Positions 30,200-38,560 of a stretch of DNA of 64,000 bases are shown here, one piece after another (position 1 is the stretch's first letter; the number at the start of each line of letters is the position of its first letter). Under the pieces are notes generated by a model, which did not search any database, was not told where the DNA came from, and saw only the letters and a program-made list of their open reading frames with translations. Both the position numbers and the translations under genes were made by a program. Location: assembly GCA_964250215.1 (NCBI GenBank), contig CAXUEX010000001.1:1-64000 (forward strand), written 5' to 3'. The stretch comes from DAIDJM01 sp964250215. Lineage in GTDB: Bacteria; Pseudomonadota; Alphaproteobacteria; Acetobacterales; Acetobacteraceae.

Positions 30200-31465
30200 A
30201 TGAAATCCGCCGCCTGGTTCGCCGTCTTTGTGTCGCTTGCAGCACCCGCTATGGCCGATCCCGGCGCGGCGCCAACCGTGGTGGTTGTTGGGGGCGTGGA
30301 TGCAACGCTGAGCCCTGATCTGGCGAAGGAATTCGCGATCGTGCCGGTGGGCGAACAGTTTGTCGGCGCCAGCGTTTCCAGCCCCGCGGCGCAGGAGGGT
30401 TTCCTGCAGAACGACTGCACGTTCGGTGTGCTGCCGAATTGCAGTTGGTCGCCACTGGGCCCGGGTTCGCCGGTGGATTTCGGGGTGAGCCTGGTGCCGC
30501 TGACCAAGGCGCAAGTGGCCGCCTACAATCAGGGGCAGGGTGCCGGGGACGGGCCGCCGATCCAGTTTCCGCTCTACGGCCTTGCGGTGGCCATTCCGGT
30601 GGTGAACTCCGCAATCACCACGAACGGCAGGCTGCTGCTGGGCGATGGCGAGTTGTGCGGCATCCTTTCGGGCCAGATCACCGATTGGTCGCAATTCAGC
30701 GTCATGGCGGCGCCGGGGCCATTCAAGGTAGTCTACGATGCCGATCCGGGCAGCGGTATGACCTGGCTGCTGACGCAGCATCTGGCGGCAGTGTGCGATG
30801 CAACGAATTCCGCATTCACGCAGCTTCCGGTGCCGGTGACCAGCGATTTCACGCAATTGCCGGTGCCGGGTGGCATCAGCGGCGACAATCATTACATTTC
30901 CGGCGTGGACGGCGGCGGTGTGCAAGCGGCGCTGCTATCCGCCAATTCGGCGATCGGCTATATCGGCGCGAATTACACCAGCTTGCTGCCGCACTCCCCG
31001 GTCACCTCGACGTTGGTTGTCGCGGGCTATTACAATTCGGCGGCGGCGGCGGTCTACACGCCTTCGCAAGGCAGCGCGAAGCTGGCGTTGAACAATCCGG
31101 GCCCCTCGGCGGTGAATGCTTCGCCGCCGGCGTCGGCGGGCGCCGCCGCCGACCCGACGCGATGGGTTCCGATCGTGCCCAACCCGGTCATGGGCTATCC
31201 GATCGTCGGCTACGCCAACTGGATACTTTCCACCTGCTACCGGGTGATCGCCCCGCAGGTGTTGCAGTATCTCTCGTCGCCGCTGAACCCGAAGGCGCAT
31301 GTTTCGATCGCCGCGGCCGAAGGGTTCGTGCAGCTGACGGACGCGAGCCCCGCCTATGCGGGTGCGGTGGCGAACATTCTGCTGAGCAACCAGGATGGCT
31401 ACAATTTGGAGATCCAGAACCCCGAGGCGTGCGGCGGCCGTGCACAGGGCAGTCCAGATGAGTAG
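30200..31465 (+). CDS. PstS-like secreted substrate-binding protein, copy 1
   Basis: A 421-residue protein with a signal peptide (residues 1-19, cut after AMA). The middle has the PstS pattern LCGILSGQITDWSQF (about 152-166) and VVYDADPGSGMTWLLTQHL, comparable to phosphate-binding proteins where the GSGTT segment contacts phosphate. It also contains NDCTFGVLPNCSWSPLG (about 74-90), absent from typical PstS, and a C-terminal region with YPIVGYANWILSTCY. No Pst permease genes are near. A clear AAGGGAG precedes the ATG. A duplicate follows directly, overlapping by eight bases. Confidence 0.7.
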   Translation: MKSAAWFAVFVSLAAPAMADPGAAPTVVVVGGVDATLSPDLAKEFAIVPVGEQFVGASVSSPAAQEGFLQNDCTFGVLPNCSWSPLGPGSPVDFGVSLVPLTKAQVAAYNQGQGAGDGPPIQFPLYGLAVAIPVVNSAITTNGRLLLGDGELCGILSGQITDWSQFSVMAAPGPFKVVYDADPGSGMTWLLTQHLAAVCDATNSAFTQLPVPVTSDFTQLPVPGGISGDNHYISGVDGGGVQAALLSANSAIGYIGANYTSLLPHSPVTSTLVVAGYYNSAAAAVYTPSQGSAKLALNNPGPSAVNASPPASAGAAADPTRWVPIVPNPVMGYPIVGYANWILSTCYRVIAPQVLQYLSSPLNPKAHVSIAAAEGFVQLTDASPAYAGAVANILLSNQDGYNLEIQNPEACGGRAQGSPDE

Positions 31466-32708
31466 GTCGGGCGGCTGCTTCGGGATTGTCGCGGGTTCGT
31501 GGCTGTTCGCGGCGGCGCCGGCCTATGCCGATCTTTACGTAAACGGCGGCGGCGATCCCGTGATCATGCCGGCGTTGAGCGCGGAGCTGCAGGTGGTTTA
31601 CGCGGGCCAGCATTTCACCGCGGCCACGGTGGATAGCATGGATGCGACCGGCGGATTCCTGAGTAACGATTGCACGTTCGGCATCCTGCCCAATTGCAGC
31701 TGGTCGCCGCTCGGCGCTGGCACCGCGGTAGATTTTTCGGTGAGCCTGATCCCGCTAACCGAGGCGCAGGTGAAAACCTATTCCGCTGGGCTGGGTGGCA
31801 CGGATGGGCCGCTGGTGCAGTTCCCGCTGTATGCGCTGCCGATTGCGATTGTGGGACAGGAGAATGGAATTACCGCGAATGGCCAGTTGGTCCTGGATGA
31901 CGGTGCGCTTTGCGGCATTTTCTCCGGCCAGCTCACGGATTGGTCGCAGTTCAGCAACAGCGTGCCAGCGGGCGGTTTTTCCGTGGTGTACGATGCCAAC
32001 GATGGCAGCGGTGCCACCTGGTTGCTGACGCAGCATCTGAACGCCGTGTGCAATTCGACAAACTCGGTGTTCACTTCGCTGCCAGTGCCGGTAACCGGCA
32101 ATTTCGCGAGCCTGCCAGTTCCCGGCGGGGTGGCGAACAACCCGCGCTTTGCGGCCGCCGCCGGCGGCACGGGAATGCAATCCGCGCTGCTCAACAGGCT
32201 ATCGGCGCTCGGCTACATCGGCCCGTCCTTCACCAGCATCGCGCCGTCGTCGCCCGCCACCTCCAACCTGAACGTGGCGGCTCTCGTGAACGGGCAGAAC
32301 CACGTGCCCTACACGCCCAGCACCACCGCCACGGCACTGGCGCTGCGCAGCCCCGGGCCGGGCTCCGTGAACGTCAATCCGCCCTCTACCATGCAGCAGG
32401 CGGCAGATCCGACGAACTGGGTGCCGCAGGTGCCGCAACCGGCGGCGGGCTACCCGATCGTGGGTTACGCCAACTGGATACTGAGCACCTGTTACGCCAG
32501 CGTCGGACGTGTGGTGCTGCAGTATCTCGCCACGCCTTACGATCCCACGGAGCACACGGCGATCATCGGTCAAAACGGCTTCGTGAAGCTGAATTCGGTC
32601 AACGGCCGCCTTGCCCAGGCCGTCGGCAACGTGCTGCTGCGTGATGGTAGCGGCTACGGCCTGAACATCGAGAACGCGCTCGCCTGCCTCGCTTATCGCG
32701 GGAGATGA
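31458..32708 (+). CDS. PstS-like secreted substrate-binding protein, copy 2
   Basis: A 416-residue paralogue of the preceding gene sharing the same landmarks: signal peptide (about 1-24, ending APAYA), NDCTFGILPNCSWSPLG, LCGIFSGQLTDWSQF, DGSGATWLLTQHL and YPIVGYANWILSTCY. The two have diverged substantially, so the duplication is not recent. Start ATG 31458 lies eight bases before the end of copy 1, implying one transcript. As with copy 1, phosphate or another anion is the possible ligand, but without an ABC permease nearby the protein may act as an extracellular binder or as part of a secreted system. Confidence 0.7.
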   Translation: MSRSGGCFGIVAGSWLFAAAPAYADLYVNGGGDPVIMPALSAELQVVYAGQHFTAATVDSMDATGGFLSNDCTFGILPNCSWSPLGAGTAVDFSVSLIPLTEAQVKTYSAGLGGTDGPLVQFPLYALPIAIVGQENGITANGQLVLDDGALCGIFSGQLTDWSQFSNSVPAGGFSVVYDANDGSGATWLLTQHLNAVCNSTNSVFTSLPVPVTGNFASLPVPGGVANNPRFAAAAGGTGMQSALLNRLSALGYIGPSFTSIAPSSPATSNLNVAALVNGQNHVPYTPSTTATALALRSPGPGSVNVNPPSTMQQAADPTNWVPQVPQPAAGYPIVGYANWILSTCYASVGRVVLQYLATPYDPTEHTAIIGQNGFVKLNSVNGRLAQAVGNVLLRDGSGYGLNIENALACLAYRGR

Positions 32709-32710
32709 GA

Positions 32711-32724
32711 AGCCCCCCGGGGCT
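32711..32724 (+). terminator. Short GC hairpin after the PstS-like pair
   Basis: AGCCCCCCGGGGCT just after the stop codon can fold into a short GC-rich stem. No T-run follows, so termination is uncertain, but a new promoter appears downstream. Confidence 0.3.
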
Positions 32725-32776
32725 CCCGAGGCCACGTCAAAACACGTTATGGTAGTGCTTACTGCAAGACTTTCCA

Positions 32777-32805
32777 TTGAAAGTGGTATTAACCTCTGAT
32801 ATACC
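32777..32805 (+). promoter_or_regulatory. Predicted sigma-70 promoter for the DUF1800-DUF1501 pair
   Basis: TTGAAA (32777-32782) and TATACC (32800-32805) are separated by 17 bases within the 141-base space, 45 bases upstream of the DUF1800 ATG. The -35 box overlaps a small inverted repeat ACTTTC-CATT-GAAAGT (32769-32784), which could be an operator. Confidence 0.45.
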
Positions 32806-32849
32806 CTTTCCGCGACGGGGCAGATACGCCGGAGGGAAAGCGGGCAGCC

Positions 32850-34187
32850 ATGGCGGTTCTGGGCGGCAATCAGCAGGTTGCGCAGGCATTCACCCGCTTC
32901 GGCCTGGGCGGCCGGCCCGACGATCCGCTGCCCGGCGATGCGACCCAATGGCTGATCCAGCAACTCGACGGCCCGGATCCGATGCCAACCACTGGGTTGC
33001 CGACGCTCGCGCAGTGCATGGCGCTGCTGAACGCTTACAAGAATGCACGAGCCGGCACGAAAGCGCAAAAGAACGCGGCCGATCAAATTGTAAGCACATT
33101 CAATGCCGAGGTGCAGGCCTATCTTTCCTACGCCGTGACCACCGCTGTTCCGTTTCGGGAACGGTTGGTGTGGTTCTGGGCCAATCATTTCGCGCTGCTC
33201 ACTGGCAGCTACTATCCGCAGGGCGTCGCCGGCACCTTCATCCGCGATGCAATTCGGCCTTATGTGAACGGCACGTTCCAGGACATGCTGCTGGCCGTGA
33301 TGCAGCATCCGGCGATGCTGTATTCGCTCGACAATGTGGCCTCGATCGGCCCCGACAGCAGCTACGCGTTGCAGCATCTGAAGAGCACGGGCGTGCAGCT
33401 GGGGTTCAACGAGAACCTTGGCCGGGAATGCCTTGAGCTGCATACGGTGGGGGTGAACGCCGGCTATACGCAGGCGGATGTGGATGCGCTGGCCTATATG
33501 CTCACCGGGTGGACGGTGGTGACGAGCAACCCGAAAGGCTTTTTTTTCGATAGCACGAAGCACCAGCCCGGGTCACAGACGCTGCTGGGCACGACCTATC
33601 CGGGCACCTTTCAGGGCGGTATCGCCGCGCTGACGGCGTTGGCCAACGATCCCAACACCTACAACCACATTGCCACGCAGCTGGTTCAGCACTTTACTTC
33701 GGACACTCCCGATCCGGCCGACGTCACCGCAGTGCAGAACGCGCTTGCCGGCAGCGGCGGCAATTTGAAGGAGGCCGCGATCGCGGTGGTAGGGCTGCCG
33801 AATGCCTGGCTGCCGCTGACGAAATTCCGCGCGCCGCAGGACCATGCGATCGCTGCGCTGCGTGCGGTTGGCGCCACGGCCGCGAACATGCCCTCCAGCT
33901 TCCCGCTGCTGATGTCGGAGCTGGGGATGCCGACCTGGAATCCGTCATTCCCGAACGGATTTTCGGATGAGATGGCGGACTGGCTTTGCCCGCAGCAGAT
34001 GATTGAGCGCACCGACTGGACACGCCTGCTCGCGCAGGGGCTGGGATCGCTCGATCCGCTGACCATCGCGGGCAGCTCGCTCGGGCCGTTCCTTACGCCG
34101 CTTACGCAACAACTACTCGGCCAGCTTTCGAGCGTTTCCGACCAGTTCCAGTTGCTGTTCTGCTCCCCCGAATTCCAGAGGCGCTGA
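32850..34187 (+). CDS. DUF1800 family protein
   Basis: A 445-residue protein with the DUF1800 signature. It starts QAFTRFGLGGRPDD (about 12-25) and has VPFRERLVWFWANHFALL (about 99-116), RDAIRPYVNGTFQDMLLAVMQHPAMLYSLDN and FNENLGRECLELHTVGVNAGYTQADV. Partner genes of DUF1800 nearly always encode DUF1501 proteins, as here. The function of the pair is unknown; members are predicted to be exported in many bacteria. This copy has no recognisable signal peptide. A GGAGGG lies upstream at rather long distance from the ATG. It ends one base before the DUF1501 start. Confidence 0.85.
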   Translation: MAVLGGNQQVAQAFTRFGLGGRPDDPLPGDATQWLIQQLDGPDPMPTTGLPTLAQCMALLNAYKNARAGTKAQKNAADQIVSTFNAEVQAYLSYAVTTAVPFRERLVWFWANHFALLTGSYYPQGVAGTFIRDAIRPYVNGTFQDMLLAVMQHPAMLYSLDNVASIGPDSSYALQHLKSTGVQLGFNENLGRECLELHTVGVNAGYTQADVDALAYMLTGWTVVTSNPKGFFFDSTKHQPGSQTLLGTTYPGTFQGGIAALTALANDPNTYNHIATQLVQHFTSDTPDPADVTAVQNALAGSGGNLKEAAIAVVGLPNAWLPLTKFRAPQDHAIAALRAVGATAANMPSSFPLLMSELGMPTWNPSFPNGFSDEMADWLCPQQMIERTDWTRLLAQGLGSLDPLTIAGSSLGPFLTPLTQQLLGQLSSVSDQFQLLFCSPEFQRR

Positions 34188-34188
34188 C

Positions 34189-35388
34189 ATGACCCGGTCT
34201 TCGCTTGCCGCAAAGCCTGCGATTTCCCGCCGCCAGGCGCTGGCCGGCGTAGCGGCCGGAATGGCATTGGGACGCACGAAGCTAGCCTTTGCCTCCGGCA
34301 CGGCGGGCAGCGGGCCACGTCTGGTGGTGATCAATGTGCGCGGCGGCCTCGATGGGCTTGCCGCCGTAATCCCGTATGGTGACAGCAATCTTCAGGGCCT
34401 GCGCCGCGCGCTGCTGCCGAAGAGGATGCTGCAACTCAACAATTTCTTTGCCTTCGATCCCAACTTGCCGAACCTGTTCGCGATGTACGCGGCGGGCCAG
34501 GCGCTCGCGGTGCACGCGGTGGGTCCAATCTTCGATACGCGCAGCCATTTTGTGGGCCAGGATTACCTGCAAGGCGGCGGCACCACGCTGCTCAGCACCG
34601 GTTGGCTCAACCGCGCGCTGTCGATGATCGGCTATACCGGCCCGCTGCAGCCGGGCATGGCGCTTGGGCCCGTGGCGCCTGCGGTGATACACGGCAACAA
34701 TCCCATTGCCGGCTGGACCGGCGATCCGTTCCCGATGACCTCGGGAAATCTCGAAACGGTGCTGCAGACGGATTCGTCGAACGACAGTTCGATCGGGCCG
34801 GTGATGTCGATCGCCTTCCAGGACCGCGATGTTTTCACCGCCATCCTGCAAGGGCAAAAGACGAGCAGCAGCAGCAACCTCGTGCACCTGGCGCAAGTGG
34901 CGGGTTATTGCCTGGCATCGCCCTATGGCCCCGCCGTTGCCGTGCTGCAGACCGACAGCGTCGATACGCACTACGAACAGAGCACTCGGCTGCCGACGAT
35001 GCTGAGCGAGATCGATCAGGCGCTCCTGGCATTGAAAACGTCGCTGGGCGCCGCGTGGGCAAACACGGTGGTGTTGACCATGACCGAATTCGGCCGCACC
35101 GCGTACGAGAACGGCACCACCGGCACCGATCACGGCACCGGTTTTGCGGTGCTGCTGGCCGGTGGGGCGGTCGCCGGCGGCCAGGTGGTGGTGCAGAACG
35201 GCTGGCCGGGATTGGGACAGTCGCAACTGTTCCAGAAGCGCGACTTGGCGCCCACCTGCTATTTCCAGCAGGTGGCGATGGCTGTGCTGTTCGACCACAT
35301 GGGCATTAGCAGTTCGAACCAGGAAACGCTGTTTCCGGGTAGCACGGCGCTCGGGCTGATGCCGCTAAGCGGCCTGGTTAACGGGTAG
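34189..35388 (+). CDS. DUF1501 family protein with Tat signal
   Basis: A 399-residue protein beginning with a twin-arginine signal (ISRRQALAGVAAGMALG, about residues 12-28, then FASG). The mature part fits DUF1501, related to the alkaline-phosphatase/sulfatase fold: VVINVRGGLDGLAAVIPYGD (about 45-64), VGPIFDTRSHFVGQDYLQGG and TEFGRTAYENGTTGTDHGTG (about 300-319), the last supplying metal-binding Asp/His candidates. It is therefore predicted to be periplasmic, possibly a metal-dependent hydrolase. It is translationally linked to DUF1800 and overlaps the convergent exporter gene by 24 bases. Confidence 0.85.
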   Translation: MTRSSLAAKPAISRRQALAGVAAGMALGRTKLAFASGTAGSGPRLVVINVRGGLDGLAAVIPYGDSNLQGLRRALLPKRMLQLNNFFAFDPNLPNLFAMYAAGQALAVHAVGPIFDTRSHFVGQDYLQGGGTTLLSTGWLNRALSMIGYTGPLQPGMALGPVAPAVIHGNNPIAGWTGDPFPMTSGNLETVLQTDSSNDSSIGPVMSIAFQDRDVFTAILQGQKTSSSSNLVHLAQVAGYCLASPYGPAVAVLQTDSVDTHYEQSTRLPTMLSEIDQALLALKTSLGAAWANTVVLTMTEFGRTAYENGTTGTDHGTGFAVLLAGGAVAGGQVVVQNGWPGLGQSQLFQKRDLAPTCYFQQVAMAVLFDHMGISSSNQETLFPGSTALGLMPLSGLVNG

Positions 35389-36552
35389 GGCTGGCCGCCA
35401 CCAATCGGCGCATTTCATGGCGATTGCGCCGGCCGCCATCAATGCTGCCATCGGCAGCGGCGTGCCATCCGTGAGCCACGCGATCAGGAAGCCGCTGCTG
35501 GCGCCGATCAGAAACTGCAGCGTGCCAAGCATGGCCGAAGCGCTGCCCGCGTGGGCGGCGTGCCGCGTGAGCGCGCCCACCGTGGCCGTGGGGCCGATGA
35601 AGCCGGTGCAGCCCTGCGCCGCCGCCAGCAGCAAGCCGGTGACAACCGGGCCGCCGGACTTCGTTGCCGCGACTCCCAGCAGTGCGAGTGCCAGCGCCGC
35701 GTACAGCGAGCTTGCCAGCCGCAGCGTGCCGGAGAGACCGAAGCGCCGCACCAGAACCATATTCAGTTGCGAGGCAACAATATACACCGCGGCCACGCCG
35801 CCAAACACCAGCGCAAAGCGCCGCGGCGAGAGATGGAAGTAATCGATGAACACGGTGGGCATGCCGCCGAGATAAGCGAACAGAGCGAACGCGGTGAAGG
35901 CCAGCATCAGCGCGTGGCTGAGGAAATGCCGGTCGGCCAGGATGATCCGGTAGCGTTCCAGTTGCCCGCCAAGGTGCAGCCGCACGCGGCGGCGCGGCGG
36001 CAGCGTATCCGGCAGGAACAGGCCGGCGAGCAGGGCGCCGAGGCCGCCGTATGCGGTGGTTATCCAGAAGATATCGCGCCAATCGGCAAAGCTCAGCACG
36101 ATGCCGCCCAGGCTGGGTGCCAGGATCGGCGCCGCGCCCAGGATCAGGATAAGCCTTGCCATGAGCCGTGCCGCGGCTTCACCTTCGGCCACGTCGCGCA
36201 CGATCGCACGCGGCACGATCATGCTGGCGGAAGCGCCGAGCGCGGCGATCGAGCGCCAGAAGGCCAGCGCGGTGATGCCGGGTGAGAGCGCGCAGGCCGC
36301 CGAGGCGATTGCATAAAGCACTGTGCCGAGCAGCAGCGGCACGCGCCGGCCGAAACGGTCGGCGATTACGCCGACCATGAGCTGGCCTACTGAAAGCCCG
36401 AGTATCCAGGTGGCGAGCGTGATCTGCGCGGCGCCGGGGGCGGCATGGAATTCCGCTTCGATGGCCGGAAAGGCCGGCAGATACATGTCGATCGAAAGCG
36501 GCCCGACGGCCGAGAGGAAGCCGAGCAGCAGCGGCAGGTAGGGACGCGGCAC
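35365..36552 (-). CDS. Bcr/CflA-type MFS drug exporter
   Basis: A 395-residue transporter with twelve hydrophobic segments. GPLSIDMYLPAFPAIEAEF (about 17-35) is the Bcr/CflA N-terminal signature and motif A appears as GVIADRFGRRVPLLLG. It would export drugs or metabolites with protons. Start GTG 36552 is 12 bases after the CsaA-like gene, so it may be the last gene of the polyamine operon; the short gap is suggestive, not proof. The C-terminal end overlaps the convergent DUF1501 gene. Confidence 0.85.
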   Translation of the reverse strand: MPRPYLPLLLGFLSAVGPLSIDMYLPAFPAIEAEFHAAPGAAQITLATWILGLSVGQLMVGVIADRFGRRVPLLLGTVLYAIASAACALSPGITALAFWRSIAALGASASMIVPRAIVRDVAEGEAAARLMARLILILGAAPILAPSLGGIVLSFADWRDIFWITTAYGGLGALLAGLFLPDTLPPRRRVRLHLGGQLERYRIILADRHFLSHALMLAFTAFALFAYLGGMPTVFIDYFHLSPRRFALVFGGVAAVYIVASQLNMVLVRRFGLSGTLRLASSLYAALALALLGVAATKSGGPVVTGLLLAAAQGCTGFIGPTATVGALTRHAAHAGSASAMLGTLQFLIGASSGFLIAWLTDGTPLPMAALMAAGAIAMKCADWWRPALPVNQAA

Positions 36553-36564
36553 CGGCGTCGCGAT

Positions 36565-36906
36565 TCAGTACAGCCGGCCGCCGTCGGGCACTTTGAAATC
36601 GGGGCGGATCAGGATGATTTCGGCATTTTCGCAAGGCAGGCCGAGCGTGAGCACTTCGCTGGTGAAATCCGCGATCTGGCGCGCCGGGATGTTCACGATC
36701 GCGCAGACCTGGCGGCCGATGAGCTGATCCGGCGCGTAATGCGTGGTGATCTGCGCAGACGAGGTTTTCGTGCCGATCGTCTCGCCGAAATCGATCCAGA
36801 GCTGGATGGCGGCCTTACGCGCTTCCGGGAACGGCCGCGCATCTACCACGGTCCCCACCCGGATATCGAGGCGCTGGAAATCTTCGAGGCTCGCGCTGTG
36901 GTTCAT
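36565..36906 (-). CDS. csaA: CsaA-like tRNA-binding domain protein
   Basis: A 113-residue protein composed of one EMAP/CsaA OB-fold: LDIRVGTVVDARPFPEARKA (about 12-31), DFGETIGTKTSSAQIT and QVCAIVNIPARQIADFTSEVLTLG. CsaA was described in Bacillus as a chaperone-like, tRNA-binding dimer. Length is typical. It starts 32 bases after potI ends, within the same leftward run as the polyamine genes. A role specific to polyamine use is not apparent. Confidence 0.85.
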   Translation of the reverse strand: MNHSASLEDFQRLDIRVGTVVDARPFPEARKAAIQLWIDFGETIGTKTSSAQITTHYAPDQLIGRQVCAIVNIPARQIADFTSEVLTLGLPCENAEIILIRPDFKVPDGGRLY

Positions 36907-36938
36907 GCGTGTGAGATACGCCGGTTTGCGCGGCCGGC

Positions 36939-37718
36939 CTAGTCCCGGCCGGTGGCCGATGACAGGCGCTGCGCCAACAGCACCGGCACCGCGGTGAGCA
37001 GGATAATGGCAAAAGCCACGACATTGACCTCCGGCAGGCGCTGGCCGAGCCGGATGGCGCCGAGTATCCACAACGGCAGCGTGGTTTGCACACCGGCGGT
37101 GAAGGTGGTGACGATTACTTCATCAAACGACAGCGCGAACGCGAGCATGGCGCCTGCGCCGATGGCGCTGGCCAGCAGCGGCAGCGTGATGCGCCGGAAG
37201 GTGCGCCACGGGCCGGCACCGAGATCGGCGGAGGCTTCGGCCAGGTTGCGCGGCAGCCGGCGGAGCCGGGCCAGCACGTTGTTGTGCACGATGACGATGC
37301 AGAAGGTGGCGTGCGCGGCAACGATCGTGGGGAAGCCGAGGGCGATGCCGAGCGACGCGAAATAGGCGTTCATGGCCATGCCGCTGACGATGCCGGGCAG
37401 CGCCACCGGCAGCACGAGCAGGAAGGATGCGGCCGTGGCGGCGCGCGGCGGCAGGCGGTGCACCGCGAGTGCCGAGAGTGTGCCGAGCAGCGTGGCGAGC
37501 AGCGTGGCCAGCAATGCCACTTCAAGCGATAGCGCGAGTGCTGCGCGCACTTCCGGATCGTGCAGCGCGAGCGACCACCAGTGGAACGAAAATCCTGAAA
37601 TGGGCCAGCTTTGCACATTGCTGGCGGAGAACGCGTAGATCGCGATGATGGCGATCGGCGCGAACAGGAAGGCGAGCACGAATGCCGACGCGGCCCGAAG
37701 GAACCATCCTGTTTTCAT
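36939..37718 (-). CDS. potI: Polyamine ABC transporter permease, PotI-like
   Basis: A 259-residue inner-membrane permease with six hydrophobic segments and the EAA loop LAEASADLGAGPWRTFRRITLP (about 158-179), which docks to the ATPase. N-terminal LAFLFAPIAIIAIYAFSAS and FSFHWW segments match PotI/PotC. Its ATG overlaps the potH stop by four bases. It acts with the PotH-, PotF- and PotA-like products; substrate is inferred from the linked spermidine dehydrogenase and aldehyde dehydrogenase genes. Confidence 0.87.
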   Translation of the reverse strand: MKTGWFLRAASAFVLAFLFAPIAIIAIYAFSASNVQSWPISGFSFHWWSLALHDPEVRAALALSLEVALLATLLATLLGTLSALAVHRLPPRAATAASFLLVLPVALPGIVSGMAMNAYFASLGIALGFPTIVAAHATFCIVIVHNNVLARLRRLPRNLAEASADLGAGPWRTFRRITLPLLASAIGAGAMLAFALSFDEVIVTTFTAGVQTTLPLWILGAIRLGQRLPEVNVVAFAIILLTAVPVLLAQRLSSATGRD

Positions 37719-38560
37719 AGCGCATCGAACGCGCCAAGCTTGCGCGCCGCGGTGAGATAAATGGCCATCGTTGCGAGCGGCACCACCGCGAAAGCGGCGG
37801 CGAATGGCAGATTGTTGGCCACGCCGACATTCGTATACACCACATTGCCGATGAAATCCGATCCCGGGCCGCCGATCAGCAGCGGCGTGAGGAAGTCGCC
37901 CAGCGTGAGCGAGAAGGTGAAGATGGATCCGGCGACCATGCCCGGCAGCGCCATCGGCAGCAGCACGCGGCGCCAGGTGGCGAACGCGCCGGCGCCGAGA
38001 TCGCTCGAAGCTTCCACGAGCGAGCGTGGAATGCGTTCAATGGCGGCGGTGAGCGGCAGGATCATGAACGGCAGCCAAAGATAGGCAAACACCAGCCACA
38101 TGGCGATGTTGGTGTAGGCGATCGACTGGTCGGGCAGGTGCAGCACGCGCAGTATCCAGTTGATCACGCCATCATGCGCCAGCATCAGCCGCCATGCATA
38201 GATGCGGGCCAGCGTGCTGCACCAGAGCGGCACCATGATCGCGGCGAGCAGCCAGGCGCGCCCGCTTGGTGTAGCGTAGCGGGCGGCATACAGGGCGAAG
38301 GGCCAAGCCAGCGCTGCATCGGTGAGCGTGACGAGCGTGGCGAGCAGGATAGTTCGTTTGGCGACATGACGGAAAGTGGGATCGGTAAGCAGCAACCTGA
38401 AGTTGTCGAGCGTGGGGTGGCGCTGGATTTCACCCGAGAGCGGATCGACCTGCCAGAAAGCAGCGGCAAAAAGCGCGCCGAGAGCCGCGAGATAGAAGGC
38501 GAGAAACCAGGCGAGCGGCGGCAGGCCGAGCCAGCGCGCTAGCCTTTGATCTGCTGCCAT
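37715..38560 (-). CDS. potH: Polyamine ABC transporter permease, PotH-like
   Basis: A 281-residue inner-membrane permease with the EAA loop LVEASSDLGAGAFATWRRVLLP (about 187-208) and a long first periplasmic loop typical of PotB/PotH. The ATG at 38560 is chosen because it gives a normal N-terminus and lies inside the end of the binding-protein gene (22-base overlap); the longer frame to 38857 is a shadow of that gene. It pairs with PotI as the heterodimeric channel. Confidence 0.87.
   Translation of the reverse strand: MAADQRLARWLGLPPLAWFLAFYLAALGALFAAAFWQVDPLSGEIQRHPTLDNFRLLLTDPTFRHVAKRTILLATLVTLTDAALAWPFALYAARYATPSGRAWLLAAIMVPLWCSTLARIYAWRLMLAHDGVINWILRVLHLPDQSIAYTNIAMWLVFAYLWLPFMILPLTAAIERIPRSLVEASSDLGAGAFATWRRVLLPMALPGMVAGSIFTFSLTLGDFLTPLLIGGPGSDFIGNVVYTNVGVANNLPFAAAFAVVPLATMAIYLTAARKLGAFDAL

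Noticed and set aside
32199..33563. 454-codon minus-strand frame spanning the second PstS-like gene and DUF1800
   Set aside because: It crosses two recognised genes and their intergenic promoter region and matches no family.
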